8,121 bases of DNA from DASQVO01 sp035640715 (GTDB taxonomy: Bacteria; Actinomycetota; Actinomycetes; Streptosporangiales; Streptosporangiaceae), in assembly GCA_035640715.1 (NCBI GenBank), contig DASQVO010000477.1:1-8121 (forward strand). The letters are read 5' to 3'. Under the pieces are notes generated by a model. That model saw only the letters and a program-made list of their open reading frames with translations, did no database searches and was not told where the DNA came from. Shown here one piece after another: positions 1 to 5,495 of this stretch (within the stretch, counting starts at the first letter, position 1; every line of letters begins with the position of its first letter). Made by a program: the position numbers and the translations under genes.

Positions 1-1
1 G

Positions 2-106
2 CGGCAGATGAGGATGTGTTCGGGCGGGTCGCAGTGCGCTGTTGGCCCTGGCGTATATGACCTGAAAACGGGAGACTGGGCAGTTACCGTGCTGGGGAAG
101 CGGTGA
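2..106 (+). CDS. Possible 3' end of an upstream gene (partial)
   Basis: One plus-strand frame is open from the window edge to a TGA at 104-106, three bases before the cupin start. It encodes 34 residues ending in VYDLKTGDWAVTVLGKR, which reads like a plausible protein tail. I recognise no family. The tight spacing to the next start would fit an operon, but so short an open frame could be chance in GC-rich DNA. A second frame is also open from the edge to a TGA at 58-60 and cannot be excluded as the real one. Confidence 0.2.
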   Translation, partial: RQMRMCSGGSQCAVGPGVYDLKTGDWAVTVLGKR

Positions 107-109
107 GCA

Positions 110-490
110 GTGATGTCCGGTTTTGTGCTGGGACCGCATGAGGGTCCCGCCTACGGTTTCCACGGAGCTAGCGTCGTGATCAAAGCCTCGGGTGAGGACA
201 CGGTCGGCCAGCTCAGCGTGATGGAGTCAACCTATCCTCCGGGGCTGTCTGTGCCTGAACATGTGCATAGGGGCGAGGAGATATTCTATCTTCTCGCGGG
301 CGAGCTCACCGGCTTCTGTGAGGAGGAACGATGGACTGCCACAGCTGGCAGCTTTGTTTTCGTGCCGTGCGATCGCCCACATGGCTTCACTGTTACCAGC
401 GCCGAGCAGGCTATAGCGCTCGTGATCACCGGGCCATCGCAGCTCGATCGCCAGATAGCCGCCCGGGGAGAACCTGCCACCGGCCCGTAA
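110..490 (+). CDS. Small single-domain cupin protein
   Basis: This encodes a 126-residue protein that is essentially one cupin beta-barrel. Cupin motif 1 is visible as G45, then HVH (H51, H53), E57 and G64. Motif 2 follows as G80, P86 and H91. H51, H53, E57 and H91 are the expected metal ligands, so a metal-binding barrel is likely. The substrate cannot be told from sequence; relatives range from dioxygenases and isomerases to small-molecule sensors. No signal peptide or DNA-binding domain is present, so it is cytosolic. The start is GTG at 110 directly followed by ATG at 113; GGGGAAG at 94-100 could serve either. The alpha/beta hydrolase follows 43 bases downstream on the same strand, suggesting co-transcription. 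Codon third positions are clearly less GC-rich than in the hydrolase, which hints at a different origin. Confidence 0.85.
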   Translation: MMSGFVLGPHEGPAYGFHGASVVIKASGEDTVGQLSVMESTYPPGLSVPEHVHRGEEIFYLLAGELTGFCEEERWTATAGSFVFVPCDRPHGFTVTSAEQAIALVITGPSQLDRQIAARGEPATGP

Positions 491-533
491 ATTGCAGCTT
501 GGCCGGACCCCGCGCCCGCCGCAGGGCACGCGG

Positions 534-1280
534 GTGACCTCGCCGACATTGCATCTGCACCGCTGGGGCACCGGACCCCGCGTGGTGCTGGTGCACGGCG
601 CCGTGCTCGGCGGCCGTGAGGCGTGGCGCGGGCAGCGGCCGCTGACCGAACGGTGGGAGCTGGTCGCGCCCGACCGGCCCGGCCACGGCAGAACCCCGTG
701 GGCCAGGCAGGATTTCGAGCCGGAATCCGTACTCCTCGCCGACCAGCTGCTCGACCCGCCATGCCATCTGGTCGGCATGTCCTACGGCGGGATCGTGGCC
801 ATGCTCGCCGCCGCGCACAAACCGGCTGGCGTCCGCTCGCTCACCGTGATCGAGCCGCCGTCAACGGCCGTCGCGCGCGGCGTGCCGGCCGTCGATGTGT
901 ACGGCGCCGCGATGCGGGATCTGTCCATGACCACCGATGTCCCGCTGGAAGAGGCGCTGATGCGGTTCCTGGCGGTAGTCGGCGCGCCGGTTACAGTCCC
1001 GCGGCCAGTCCCCCCGGCGCTGCTCGACGGCGTCCGCCAGATACTTGGCGCGCGGCCGCCCGACGAGGCCGAGCTGCCGCTGGATACCCTCCGCCAGGCG
1101 GGTTTCCCGATGCTGGTCGTCTCCGGCGGCCACATGCCCGCCAACGAGATCATCTGCGATGTGATCGCCGAGCGAACCGGCGCCCAGCGGGCGGTGTGCC
1201 CCGGCGCCGGCCACCTGGTACCGGACACCGGGGCGCCGTTCAACGCCGTGCTGGAGGATTTCCTGACCGCTGCCGGCTAA
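534..1280 (+). CDS. Alpha/beta hydrolase
   Basis: From GTG at 534 this is a 248-residue alpha/beta-hydrolase-fold protein. The sequence shows the oxyanion-loop segment VVLVHGAVLGG near residues 17-27, the APDRPGHG strand-loop, the nucleophile elbow GMSYGG with Ser83, and a late histidine in GAGHLVPDTG (His227). The acid member of the triad is not obvious; the usual place, after VVSGG, reads HMPAN. The family covers esterases, lipases and other hydrolases, and no specific substrate can be assigned. There is no signal peptide, so a cytosolic enzyme is expected. A longer version could begin at TTG 492, but the extra 14 residues (QLGRTPRPPQGTR) are not family-like, and AGGG at 523-526 is well spaced for the GTG at 534. 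It lies 43 bases after the cupin gene, so the two probably share a transcript. Confidence 0.85.
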   Translation: MTSPTLHLHRWGTGPRVVLVHGAVLGGREAWRGQRPLTERWELVAPDRPGHGRTPWARQDFEPESVLLADQLLDPPCHLVGMSYGGIVAMLAAAHKPAGVRSLTVIEPPSTAVARGVPAVDVYGAAMRDLSMTTDVPLEEALMRFLAVVGAPVTVPRPVPPALLDGVRQILGARPPDEAELPLDTLRQAGFPMLVVSGGHMPANEIICDVIAERTGAQRAVCPGAGHLVPDTGAPFNAVLEDFLTAAG

Positions 1281-1372
1281 TCGCGCGACGACATGGATGC
1301 GGCCAGCGGCTCGGAACCGGCCGAATTACGGCGCCTGGCTTCCCGGACGAACTCGGCCATGGTGGGCGAATC

Positions 1373-1512
1373 GACCGGATAGCCCACCGCGACCGCGACC
1401 TGCTGCCCACCCTGACCGCGTACCTGAAAAGCTCGGCGTCGACCTGTCCAAACCTGACGATCGCCTAGCACTACACCTGGCCTGCAGGGTCGTCGTCGCG
1501 CCGGACGGCTGA
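1373..1512 (+). pseudogene. Remnant of a PucR/CdaR-type transcription regulator, C-terminal end
   Basis: Two pieces in different frames match the end of PucR-type regulators. At 1373-1429 one frame reads DRIAHRDRDLLPTLTAYLK, the helix that precedes the helix-turn-helix. From 1432 a second frame reads LGVDLSKPDDRLALHLACR and then VVVAPDG before a TGA at 1510-1512, which is the typical segment after the helix-turn-helix. In intact family members roughly 30 residues carrying the DNA-binding helices lie between these two pieces. Here they meet directly with a frame change at about 1427-1431. The N-terminal part of the protein is absent, because the hydrolase occupies the space upstream. It therefore cannot make a working regulator. 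The family assignment rests on my recognition of the motif, not on a search. The upstream edge of the remnant is uncertain. Confidence 0.65.
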
Positions 1513-1694
1513 CCAGCGACGCCTTCGTCAGGCCGGCTTCCGGGCGTCCAGTTCTGGATCTCCCCAGCTCTTACGTACCTCATCGCGGCAGAAGGGTGTT
1601 CGGTGCTGATCTTGGGCTGACGCTGCTAGGCCGGGGTGACACGGGCTTTGTCCCGGCCTCCAGCCGAGCTGAGGCGCCCGGGACACACCGAGAC

Positions 1695-1739
1695 CATGCC
1701 CAGAAGTGGACCACCTTGGCTGATCCACTTTTGGGCATG
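1695..1739 (-). terminator. Long hairpin after the dehydrogenase stop codon
   Basis: Arms at 1695-1710 and 1724-1739 (CATGCCCAGAAGTGGA and TCCACTTTTGGGCATG) pair over 16 positions with one mismatch. Two more pairs beyond a second mismatch extend them to 19 positions, leaving a 7-base loop, CCTTGGC. It begins 6 bases beyond the minus-strand dehydrogenase stop, the right place for a terminator, but no T-run follows. The near-perfect long arms could equally be the end of a lost mobile element. The terminator role is inferred from position. Confidence 0.5.
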
Positions 1740-1745
1740 CGTTGG

Positions 1746-2456
1746 TCACGCGGCGGAGACAGTCTGCGGGTAGAGCACGCTCAGGTCGGAGGACATGGCT
1801 GCCTTGACCTGGACGGTGGTCTCGTCGGCGAGGATCTCGATCGCGTCGGCCTCCAGGCCGTCGAGCGCGGTGCGCACGACGTCGGCGGGGTCATTTTTCT
1901 CCACGTCAACGCCCGCCATCATGTCGGTGTCGGTGCTGCCCAGGTGCAGGCCGGTGACCGTGGTTCCCTGACTTGCGAGTTCCAGGCGGATGCCGCTGGT
2001 GAGGCTCCACTCGGCCGCCTTCGCCGCACTATAGGCGGTGGCCCCGTCGTAGGACAGCCATGACAGCACCGACATGACGTTCAGGATCGATCCGCCGCTG
2101 TTGCGGGCCAGGACGGGAGCGAACGCCCGGACCATGTTGAGCGTGCCGAAGTAGTGCGTCGCCATCTCCAGCCGGATCTTGTCGATGTCGCCCGTGACCA
2201 GGTTCTGATAGGTGGTGACGCCGGCGTTGTTGATCAACACGGTGACATCTTCGGCGGTGGCCGCTGCGGCCGCCACCGACGCGGGGTCGGTGATGTCGAG
2301 CCGCAGCACCTGCACGCCGGGAATGCTGACGAGCTCGGGCCTGCGCGCGGTCGCGTAGACCTTTGACGCGCCTCGCTGCAGCAGTTGCTGCACGAAGTGC
2401 CGGCCGATGCCACGGTTGGCGCCGGTGACGAGCGCGACGGAATCGGCGATCTTCAT
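1746..2456 (-). CDS. Short-chain dehydrogenase/reductase (SDR)
   Basis: This encodes a 236-residue classical SDR, slightly shorter than the usual 250. It has the cofactor motif TGANRGIG (11-18), the NNAG motif (76-79), catalytic Ser129 in NVMSV, and the YSAAK active-site pair Tyr142 and Lys146. The basic ATARRPE segment after the second strand (about 35-41) favours NADP(H). The reaction is oxidation or reduction of an alcohol or carbonyl; the substrate is unknown. The start is firm: AAGGAG lies 6 bases before the ATG. It is the last gene of the minus-strand run. It begins 21 bases after the end of the Ada-like frame, but a strong 21-bp hairpin lies just upstream, so co-expression with the repair genes may be reduced or conditional. 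No link between this enzyme and alkylation repair is known to me. Confidence 0.93.
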   Translation of the reverse strand: MKIADSVALVTGANRGIGRHFVQQLLQRGASKVYATARRPELVSIPGVQVLRLDITDPASVAAAAATAEDVTVLINNAGVTTYQNLVTGDIDKIRLEMATHYFGTLNMVRAFAPVLARNSGGSILNVMSVLSWLSYDGATAYSAAKAAEWSLTSGIRLELASQGTTVTGLHLGSTDTDMMAGVDVEKNDPADVVRTALDGLEADAIEILADETTVQVKAAMSSDLSVLYPQTVSAA

Positions 2457-2477
2457 GGTTGTCTCCTTGATGCATCC

Positions 2478-2774
2478 TTAGCCGGTTCTGGCATGAACCT
2501 GGTCGGGTGGCCCGGGGGTGCGATTCCCCCGGGCCACCCGACCAGGGCAGCAGGTGCCGCAAGGCCGGTAGCCCGCGGCGATCGCAGTAGCTTCGTCGGC
2601 GAAGAACACGCGGTACCGCATGTAGCCGCCGCGGGCGATGGCGCGCAGCGCAGCAGGACAGTCGAGGCGGCCGTAGATCCTGGTGCCGCGGTGACCGCCC
2701 CACTGTCCCTTGCTGGGGGACTGATAGGGCTTGCGGTCGGCGCCAAGCAGCGTGTAAGTCCTCGGGCTGCTCAT
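2478..2774 (-). CDS. Stand-alone Ada metal-binding-like domain protein
   Basis: This 98-residue protein resembles the N-terminal zinc domain of Ada, which in E. coli accepts methyl groups from DNA phosphotriesters. Residues 32-39 (RIYGRLDC) align with the Ada stretch around its first two cysteines, and residues 57-75 (VFFADEATAIAAGYRPCGTC) align with the stretch ending in its last two. Cys39, Cys72 and Cys75 correspond to Ada Cys42, Cys69 and Cys72. The position of the Ada acceptor, Cys38, is Gly35 here, so methyl transfer by the Ada mechanism is doubtful. Cys76 or His28 might complete a metal site. There is no AraC-type regulator domain. The start ATG overlaps the oxygenase stop by 4 bases (ATGA), implying coupled translation. 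The residues after Cys76 are unlike what I expect of the family and are encoded by a perfect hairpin. A role in alkylation repair or sensing is inferred from context. Confidence 0.75.
   Translation of the reverse strand: MSSPRTYTLLGADRKPYQSPSKGQWGGHRGTRIYGRLDCPAALRAIARGGYMRYRVFFADEATAIAAGYRPCGTCCPGRVARGNRTPGPPDQVHARTG
2498..2546 (-). terminator. Perfect 21-bp hairpin overlapping the end of the Ada-like gene
   Basis: Arms at 2498-2518 and 2526-2546 are perfectly complementary over 21 bases around a 7-base loop (TGCGATT on the plus strand). The stem is almost entirely G and C. It lies inside the last codons of the Ada-like gene and ends about 40 bases upstream of the dehydrogenase start. No T-run follows on either strand. 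It could act as an intrinsic terminator, a processing or stability element, or a palindromic insertion. Terminator is the plainest reading. Confidence 0.6.
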
Positions 2775-3520
2775 GCCGCGTCGTGGAAGACGAGCGCCAG
2801 CGTATGCCGCTGGCCGGACCGGATCGCGGACACCCCATGCCGTACCGGGGCTGCTGACCATCCCCGGGCCGAGCGGACCGGCCGGTCCCGGGTCGTGAAG
2901 ACGTAGCCGTGCCCGTGCGGAAGCAATGTCGCGGTGCCCCGGGACTGCGCGCGGGGGCGCTGCTCGAGGAGCAGGAACTCTCCTCCGGTGTGGTCGACCC
3001 CCGGTTCGCTCAAGTTGATCACGACCTGCAGGGGGAAGACGAGGTCTCCGTAGAGATCGCGATGCAGGGCGTTCCAGTCCCCTTGGACGTAGCGAAGCAG
3101 GATCGCCGTCGGCTTGTCCTGCCCGGCGTCGTGGCACAAGCGCAGCCATTCGTCCAGCGTGTCCGGCCACGGGGCGGGGCGGCCGAGCTTCGCGTGCCAG
3201 TCGCGGGCGATCGGCAGCAGCCGAGGGTACAGTGCCTGCCTGAGCCGTTCCACCGGCTCGGGGTACGGGACCCTGAAGTAGCGGTACTCGCCCTCCCCGA
3301 AACGGTGTCGGCCCATGTTGACCGTTGCGCGGAAGTACTGGCCGTCCGCGTACAGGGATCGGATGCGGGCCGTCTCGGCGCCCGTGAGCAATTGCGGCAG
3401 CAGGGCGCCTCCGTACTCGTTCACCTCGGCCGTGACGGCATCCCAGTCGCCGGAGTCGACCCGATGCTGCCACGGGTCGGTGACCCGTCTGCTCTTCGGG
3501 GTGCGTACGGGAATACTCAT
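2771..3520 (-). CDS. 2-oxoglutarate/Fe(II) oxygenase, predicted nucleic-acid type
   Basis: This encodes a 249-residue oxygenase. The double-stranded beta-helix shows the iron motif HxD at His153 and Asp155 (ALHRDLYGD), a strand FPLQVVINLSEP (162-173), GGEFLLLEQRPRAQS (179-193), the distal iron ligand His228 (PVRHGVS) and the 2-oxoglutarate-binding Arg238 (GQRHTLALVFHD). All key residues are present. The pattern fits the bacterial group often named Oxygenase-NA, predicted to act on nucleic acids. By analogy with AlkB, it would remove alkyl groups oxidatively, but the substrate is not established. Its ATG overlaps the methyltransferase stop by 4 bases and its stop overlaps the Ada-like start by 4 bases, so all three are translationally coupled. 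Position between two alkylation-repair-type genes supports a repair role. The start at 3520 is set by the overlap and the MSIPVRTPKS opening. Confidence 0.87.
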   Translation of the reverse strand: MSIPVRTPKSRRVTDPWQHRVDSGDWDAVTAEVNEYGGALLPQLLTGAETARIRSLYADGQYFRATVNMGRHRFGEGEYRYFRVPYPEPVERLRQALYPRLLPIARDWHAKLGRPAPWPDTLDEWLRLCHDAGQDKPTAILLRYVQGDWNALHRDLYGDLVFPLQVVINLSEPGVDHTGGEFLLLEQRPRAQSRGTATLLPHGHGYVFTTRDRPVRSARGWSAAPVRHGVSAIRSGQRHTLALVFHDAA

Positions 3521-4116
3521 GCTGCTGCCTCCAAGTTCAGAAGCGTGGTCTTGGCGTCGGGCCCGCCGACGTAGCGGCCGGGTGTGCCGTCGCTCGGGAG
3601 CACTCGGTGACAGGGCACGATCACGGGCAGCGGGTTCGTGGCGCAGGCCGTGCCGACCGCCCTAACCGCCGTCGGGCGGCCGACGAGTTCGGCGACCTGC
3701 CGGTAGCTCCGGGTTTGCCCGTAGCCGATCGATGGCAAGTGTTGCTGCACCAGCAACCGGAAGCCTCTGGACAGCGATAGGTCAAGCGGGAGGTCGAATA
3801 CGCGGCGCCGCCCGGCGAAGTACTCCTCCAGTTCCCGCGCCGCCGCGTCCAGCCGGCTCGGGGCCCGCAGCACGCGAGGGCTGAGCCTGCCCGCCAGGAT
3901 CTCCAGTACACGATCGTGATCCTCGATGTCGTAGGCGAGCCGGACGATCCCGCGCGGCGTGGCCGCGAGCAGTAGCGGGCCGACCGGGGAATCGACTGTC
4001 CGGTACGCAACGTCGAGCAACCCCTCCTGCTCGGCGGCTTGTTCGAGGCGGCGGTGCAGCCGCGCCAGTACGTCGGGCTCGGCTGGCGTCGTGAAAAGGT
4101 CGTCGTGGTCGTTCAT
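3517..4116 (-). CDS. ogt: Methylated-DNA-[protein]-cysteine S-methyltransferase (MGMT, Ogt type)
   Basis: This suicide repair protein moves the methyl group from O6-methylguanine (and O4-methylthymine) in DNA onto its own cysteine. The 199-residue product shows the MGMT core: a helix-turn-helix segment YGQTRSYRQVAELVGRP (132-148), the arginine finger Arg152 in TAVRAVG, Asn161, the active site VIVPCHRV with Cys169 and His170, and the supporting Glu196 in LLNLE. All catalytic residues are intact. It has about 35 extra N-terminal residues (MNDHDDLFTTPAEPDV and on) before the usual domain, rich in acidic and helix-forming residues. ATG at 4116 lies 2 bases after the sigma-factor stop, and its stop overlaps the oxygenase start by ATGA. 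It was probably made together with both. The family call is near certain; the choice of ogt over other MGMT names is by convention. Confidence 0.95.
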   Translation of the reverse strand: MNDHDDLFTTPAEPDVLARLHRRLEQAAEQEGLLDVAYRTVDSPVGPLLLAATPRGIVRLAYDIEDHDRVLEILAGRLSPRVLRAPSRLDAAARELEEYFAGRRRVFDLPLDLSLSRGFRLLVQQHLPSIGYGQTRSYRQVAELVGRPTAVRAVGTACATNPLPVIVPCHRVLPSDGTPGRYVGGPDAKTTLLNLEAAA

Positions 4117-4118
4117 GA

Positions 4119-4598
4119 TCAGGCTCCGCCCTGGTAACTCGTCCGCAGGTTCCTGATGCCGTCCGCGGCGGCCCTGCGTGCCGCCTCGGTGGTGCCGCCG
4201 AGGATCTGGGCGACCTCGGCGTAAGGCAGGTCGGCGACATAGTGGTAGGCCACCGCATGCCGTTGCTTGTCGGGCAACTGCCGGACCGCCTGCCACAGGC
4301 CGCTGTCGTCTGTGCCAGGGACGCCGAGGCCGGTCGGCTGCTCGGGGACCTCTCCCACCGGGACCGGGTGCCGTCTCCGGGCGCGCAGCACGTCGATCGC
4401 CTTGCGGTGCGCGATCGTGACCAGCCACGCCTCGACGTTCGCGGTCTCCGGCAGGCCCGGGTAGGCGCGGATCGCCGCCAGGAATGTCTCCGACCAGGCG
4501 TCGTCGGCGTCATGGTCGGCGAGCAGGACGCGGCAGACGCGTAGCACGGTACCGGCGTGCTCCTCCACGACCTTCTCGAATGGATGCTTGGTGCCCAT
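4119..4598 (-). CDS. ECF-type RNA polymerase sigma factor
   Basis: This 159-residue sigma factor has only the two domains typical of the extracytoplasmic-function group. Region 2 spans about 7-76 and includes the core-binding segment DADDAWSETFLAAIRAYP (30-47) and the -10-recognition helix EAWLVTIAHRKAIDVLRARRR. Region 4 spans about 101-152 (LWQAVRQLPDKQRHAV, then LPYAEVAQILGGTTEAARR), carrying the -35-reading helix-turn-helix. It would direct polymerase to a dedicated promoter set. It leads the repair genes, with the methyltransferase start only 2 bases after its stop, so the whole unit probably answers to the same signal and may be autoregulated. No anti-sigma gene is visible beside it. The start at 4598 is the only good one, but its ribosome site is odd: GGAGGAG lies 13 bases away and AGGGG is almost touching the ATG. 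I found no convincing promoter upstream. Confidence 0.9.
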   Translation of the reverse strand: MGTKHPFEKVVEEHAGTVLRVCRVLLADHDADDAWSETFLAAIRAYPGLPETANVEAWLVTIAHRKAIDVLRARRRHPVPVGEVPEQPTGLGVPGTDDSGLWQAVRQLPDKQRHAVAYHYVADLPYAEVAQILGGTTEAARRAAADGIRNLRTSYQGGA

Positions 4599-4700
4599 GC
4601 CCCTGAAGACGCTCCTCCGCCGCGGAACGTGAGATCAGCAGCCGGGACGGCTTGCCCGGCCACGACGATGCCGTGCGGCTTCAATGCGAGCCCGGCGCAA

Positions 4701-4910
4701 TCACGCTGCGGTCTGCCGGCCAGCCGGAAGGGCTACGGCGATGACCTCCCAGACGAACTGCCGGAAATCGCCGATACCCATGATCTCAAAAGCAAGGCAG
4801 GCGCCAGCGGCGCAGTCCTGTAACTGCCGCGACACTTCGTCCAGATCCGGGTCCTCCTCGGCCGGCAGACTCCCACCGGGAAGCGCGGCTACGCGCGACT
4901 GTCGAGACAT
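4701..4910 (-). CDS. Possible small hypothetical protein upstream of the sigma factor
   Basis: This is a 69-residue frame on the same strand as the sigma factor, ending 102 bases before it. The product begins MSRQSRVAALPGG, has an acidic stretch AEEDPDLDEVSRQLQD (17-32), then a hydrophobic half (CAAGACLAFEIMGIGD and FRQFVWEVIAVALPAGR). Third-position GC is roughly 70 percent by eye, compatible with coding. The composition is more protein-like than the neighbouring frames. The ribosome site is poor (GGAGAG well upstream) and I recognise no family. The downstream gap contains a small inverted repeat at 4641-4646/4655-4660. It could be a real gene or a chance frame. Confidence 0.3.
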   Translation of the reverse strand: MSRQSRVAALPGGSLPAEEDPDLDEVSRQLQDCAAGACLAFEIMGIGDFRQFVWEVIAVALPAGRQTAA

Positions 4911-5315
4911 GTGCCCGTGAGCATCTCTCCGTCGGTAGCCCGCTATGTAACCCCTCGAGCGTACCTAGATGGTTAGGCGGGATCAGCCCTGTGTCGATCC
5001 GCGGCTGCAGAACGACCCTGGCATCTCTGGCAAGAGACAGCGGCTGAAGGGCTCAGGACCGGAGCCCGCGAGGGGGACGGGACGGGCCTGAGCCGCGGCG
5101 CGGCCCGGACGGGGGACAGGGCCGTGCCTTCGGAGCGGCCATGAGGCAGCCGCGAGTAGTCATCCAGGCCGATGGCGCTCGCGAGAGCACAACGAGCGCT
5201 GCTGCCAGGCGGCAGAGACTGCCGGTTTCGGCTGCATGCATCTTCCGTTGCGAGCAGCGCGGCGAGGATCTGCGATGACATCATCTGCTTTGTTGCGTGT
5301 CAGCTGCAGCCGCGG
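4911..5315. other. Gene-poor stretch with no convincing coding region
   Basis: About 400 bases with no frame I can defend. A 103-residue minus frame here (ending at 4973) turns into arginine-, serine- and proline-rich low-complexity sequence and lacks a ribosome site. A 45-residue plus frame at 5141-5278 has GGAG a few bases before its ATG but no recognisable content. The part around 5060-5120 is extremely G-rich. It may be regulatory DNA or decayed coding sequence. Confidence 0.4.
5050..5094. repeat. Short inverted repeat in the gene-poor stretch
   Basis: GGCTCAGG at 5050-5057 and CCTGAGCC at 5087-5094 are exact 8-base inverted copies around a G-rich 29-base spacer. A second, smaller stem (GGGCTC with GAGCCC, 7-base loop) uses the left arm alternatively. 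It lies about 220 bases beyond the 3' end of the zinc-finger gene, too far for an obvious terminator. The role is unknown. Confidence 0.35.
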
Positions 5316-5495
5316 CTACGCTGCGGTTCGCTGGCCTGGCGAGTCGTCTGCCATCGGCCAGATCGTCCAGCCCTTCGCCCGCAGCGCAGGCGTGAGCTGC
5401 GCCGCGCAGTGCCCACACAGGTACAGCTGGCCTGAACGCGCTGCGCGGTAGGCAGCTCGGACTATCGGCCCGCAGCGATCGCATGTCTCGTGCAT
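5316..5495 (-). CDS. Small zinc-finger-like protein (DUF7455-like)
   Basis: This 59-residue protein opens MHETCDRCG and carries CxxC (Cys5, Cys8) and CGHC (Cys27, His29, Cys30) separated by a short strand-like stretch SGQLYL. This is the layout of the small actinobacterial zinc-binding proteins I know as DUF7455, whose members typically read CDRCGA, then about 15-20 residues, then a leucine-rich strand and CGHH. Four cysteine/histidine ligands suggest one bound zinc; function is unknown. The frame stays open upstream to 5738, but AGGGGAA lies 5 bases before the ATG at 5495 and the upstream residues do not match the family, so the short version is preferred. The C-terminal tail (about 45-59) is longer and more polar than I expect. 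It lies alone, with no close same-strand neighbour. The family name rests on recognition of the pattern only. Confidence 0.65.
   Translation of the reverse strand: MHETCDRCGPIVRAAYRAARSGQLYLCGHCAAQLTPALRAKGWTIWPMADDSPGQRTAA

Noticed and set aside
492..533. A TTG start giving the hydrolase 14 more residues
   Set aside because: The added residues are polar and not hydrolase-like, and the GTG at 534 has a well-spaced AGGG.
1281..1379. A minus-strand or plus-strand small gene after the hydrolase
   Set aside because: Short frames such as one containing MAEFVREARRRNSA look partly plausible but have no ribosome site and overlap the PucR remnant region.
2775..3473. A long minus-strand frame that would extend the Ada-like protein to 331 residues
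   Set aside because: This part is arginine- and proline-rich out-of-frame reading of the oxygenase gene; the real start is the ATG at 2774 overlapping the oxygenase stop.
2478..4116. The possibility that these genes are a broken-up Ada protein
   Set aside because: No AraC-type helix-turn-helix domain is present, each gene has its own start and intact domain, and the oxygenase lies between the methyltransferase and the Ada-like domain.
4117..4428. Upstream extension of the first methyltransferase frame
   Set aside because: It is the sigma-factor gene read in another frame; ATG 4116 sits right after the sigma stop and opens a normal sequence.
3782..4684. A 300-residue minus-strand frame across the sigma and methyltransferase genes
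   Set aside because: It is low-complexity Arg/Ser/Pro sequence with no family features, a shadow of two certain genes.
4973..5284. A 103-residue minus-strand frame
   Set aside because: It lacks a ribosome site and its second half is low-complexity.
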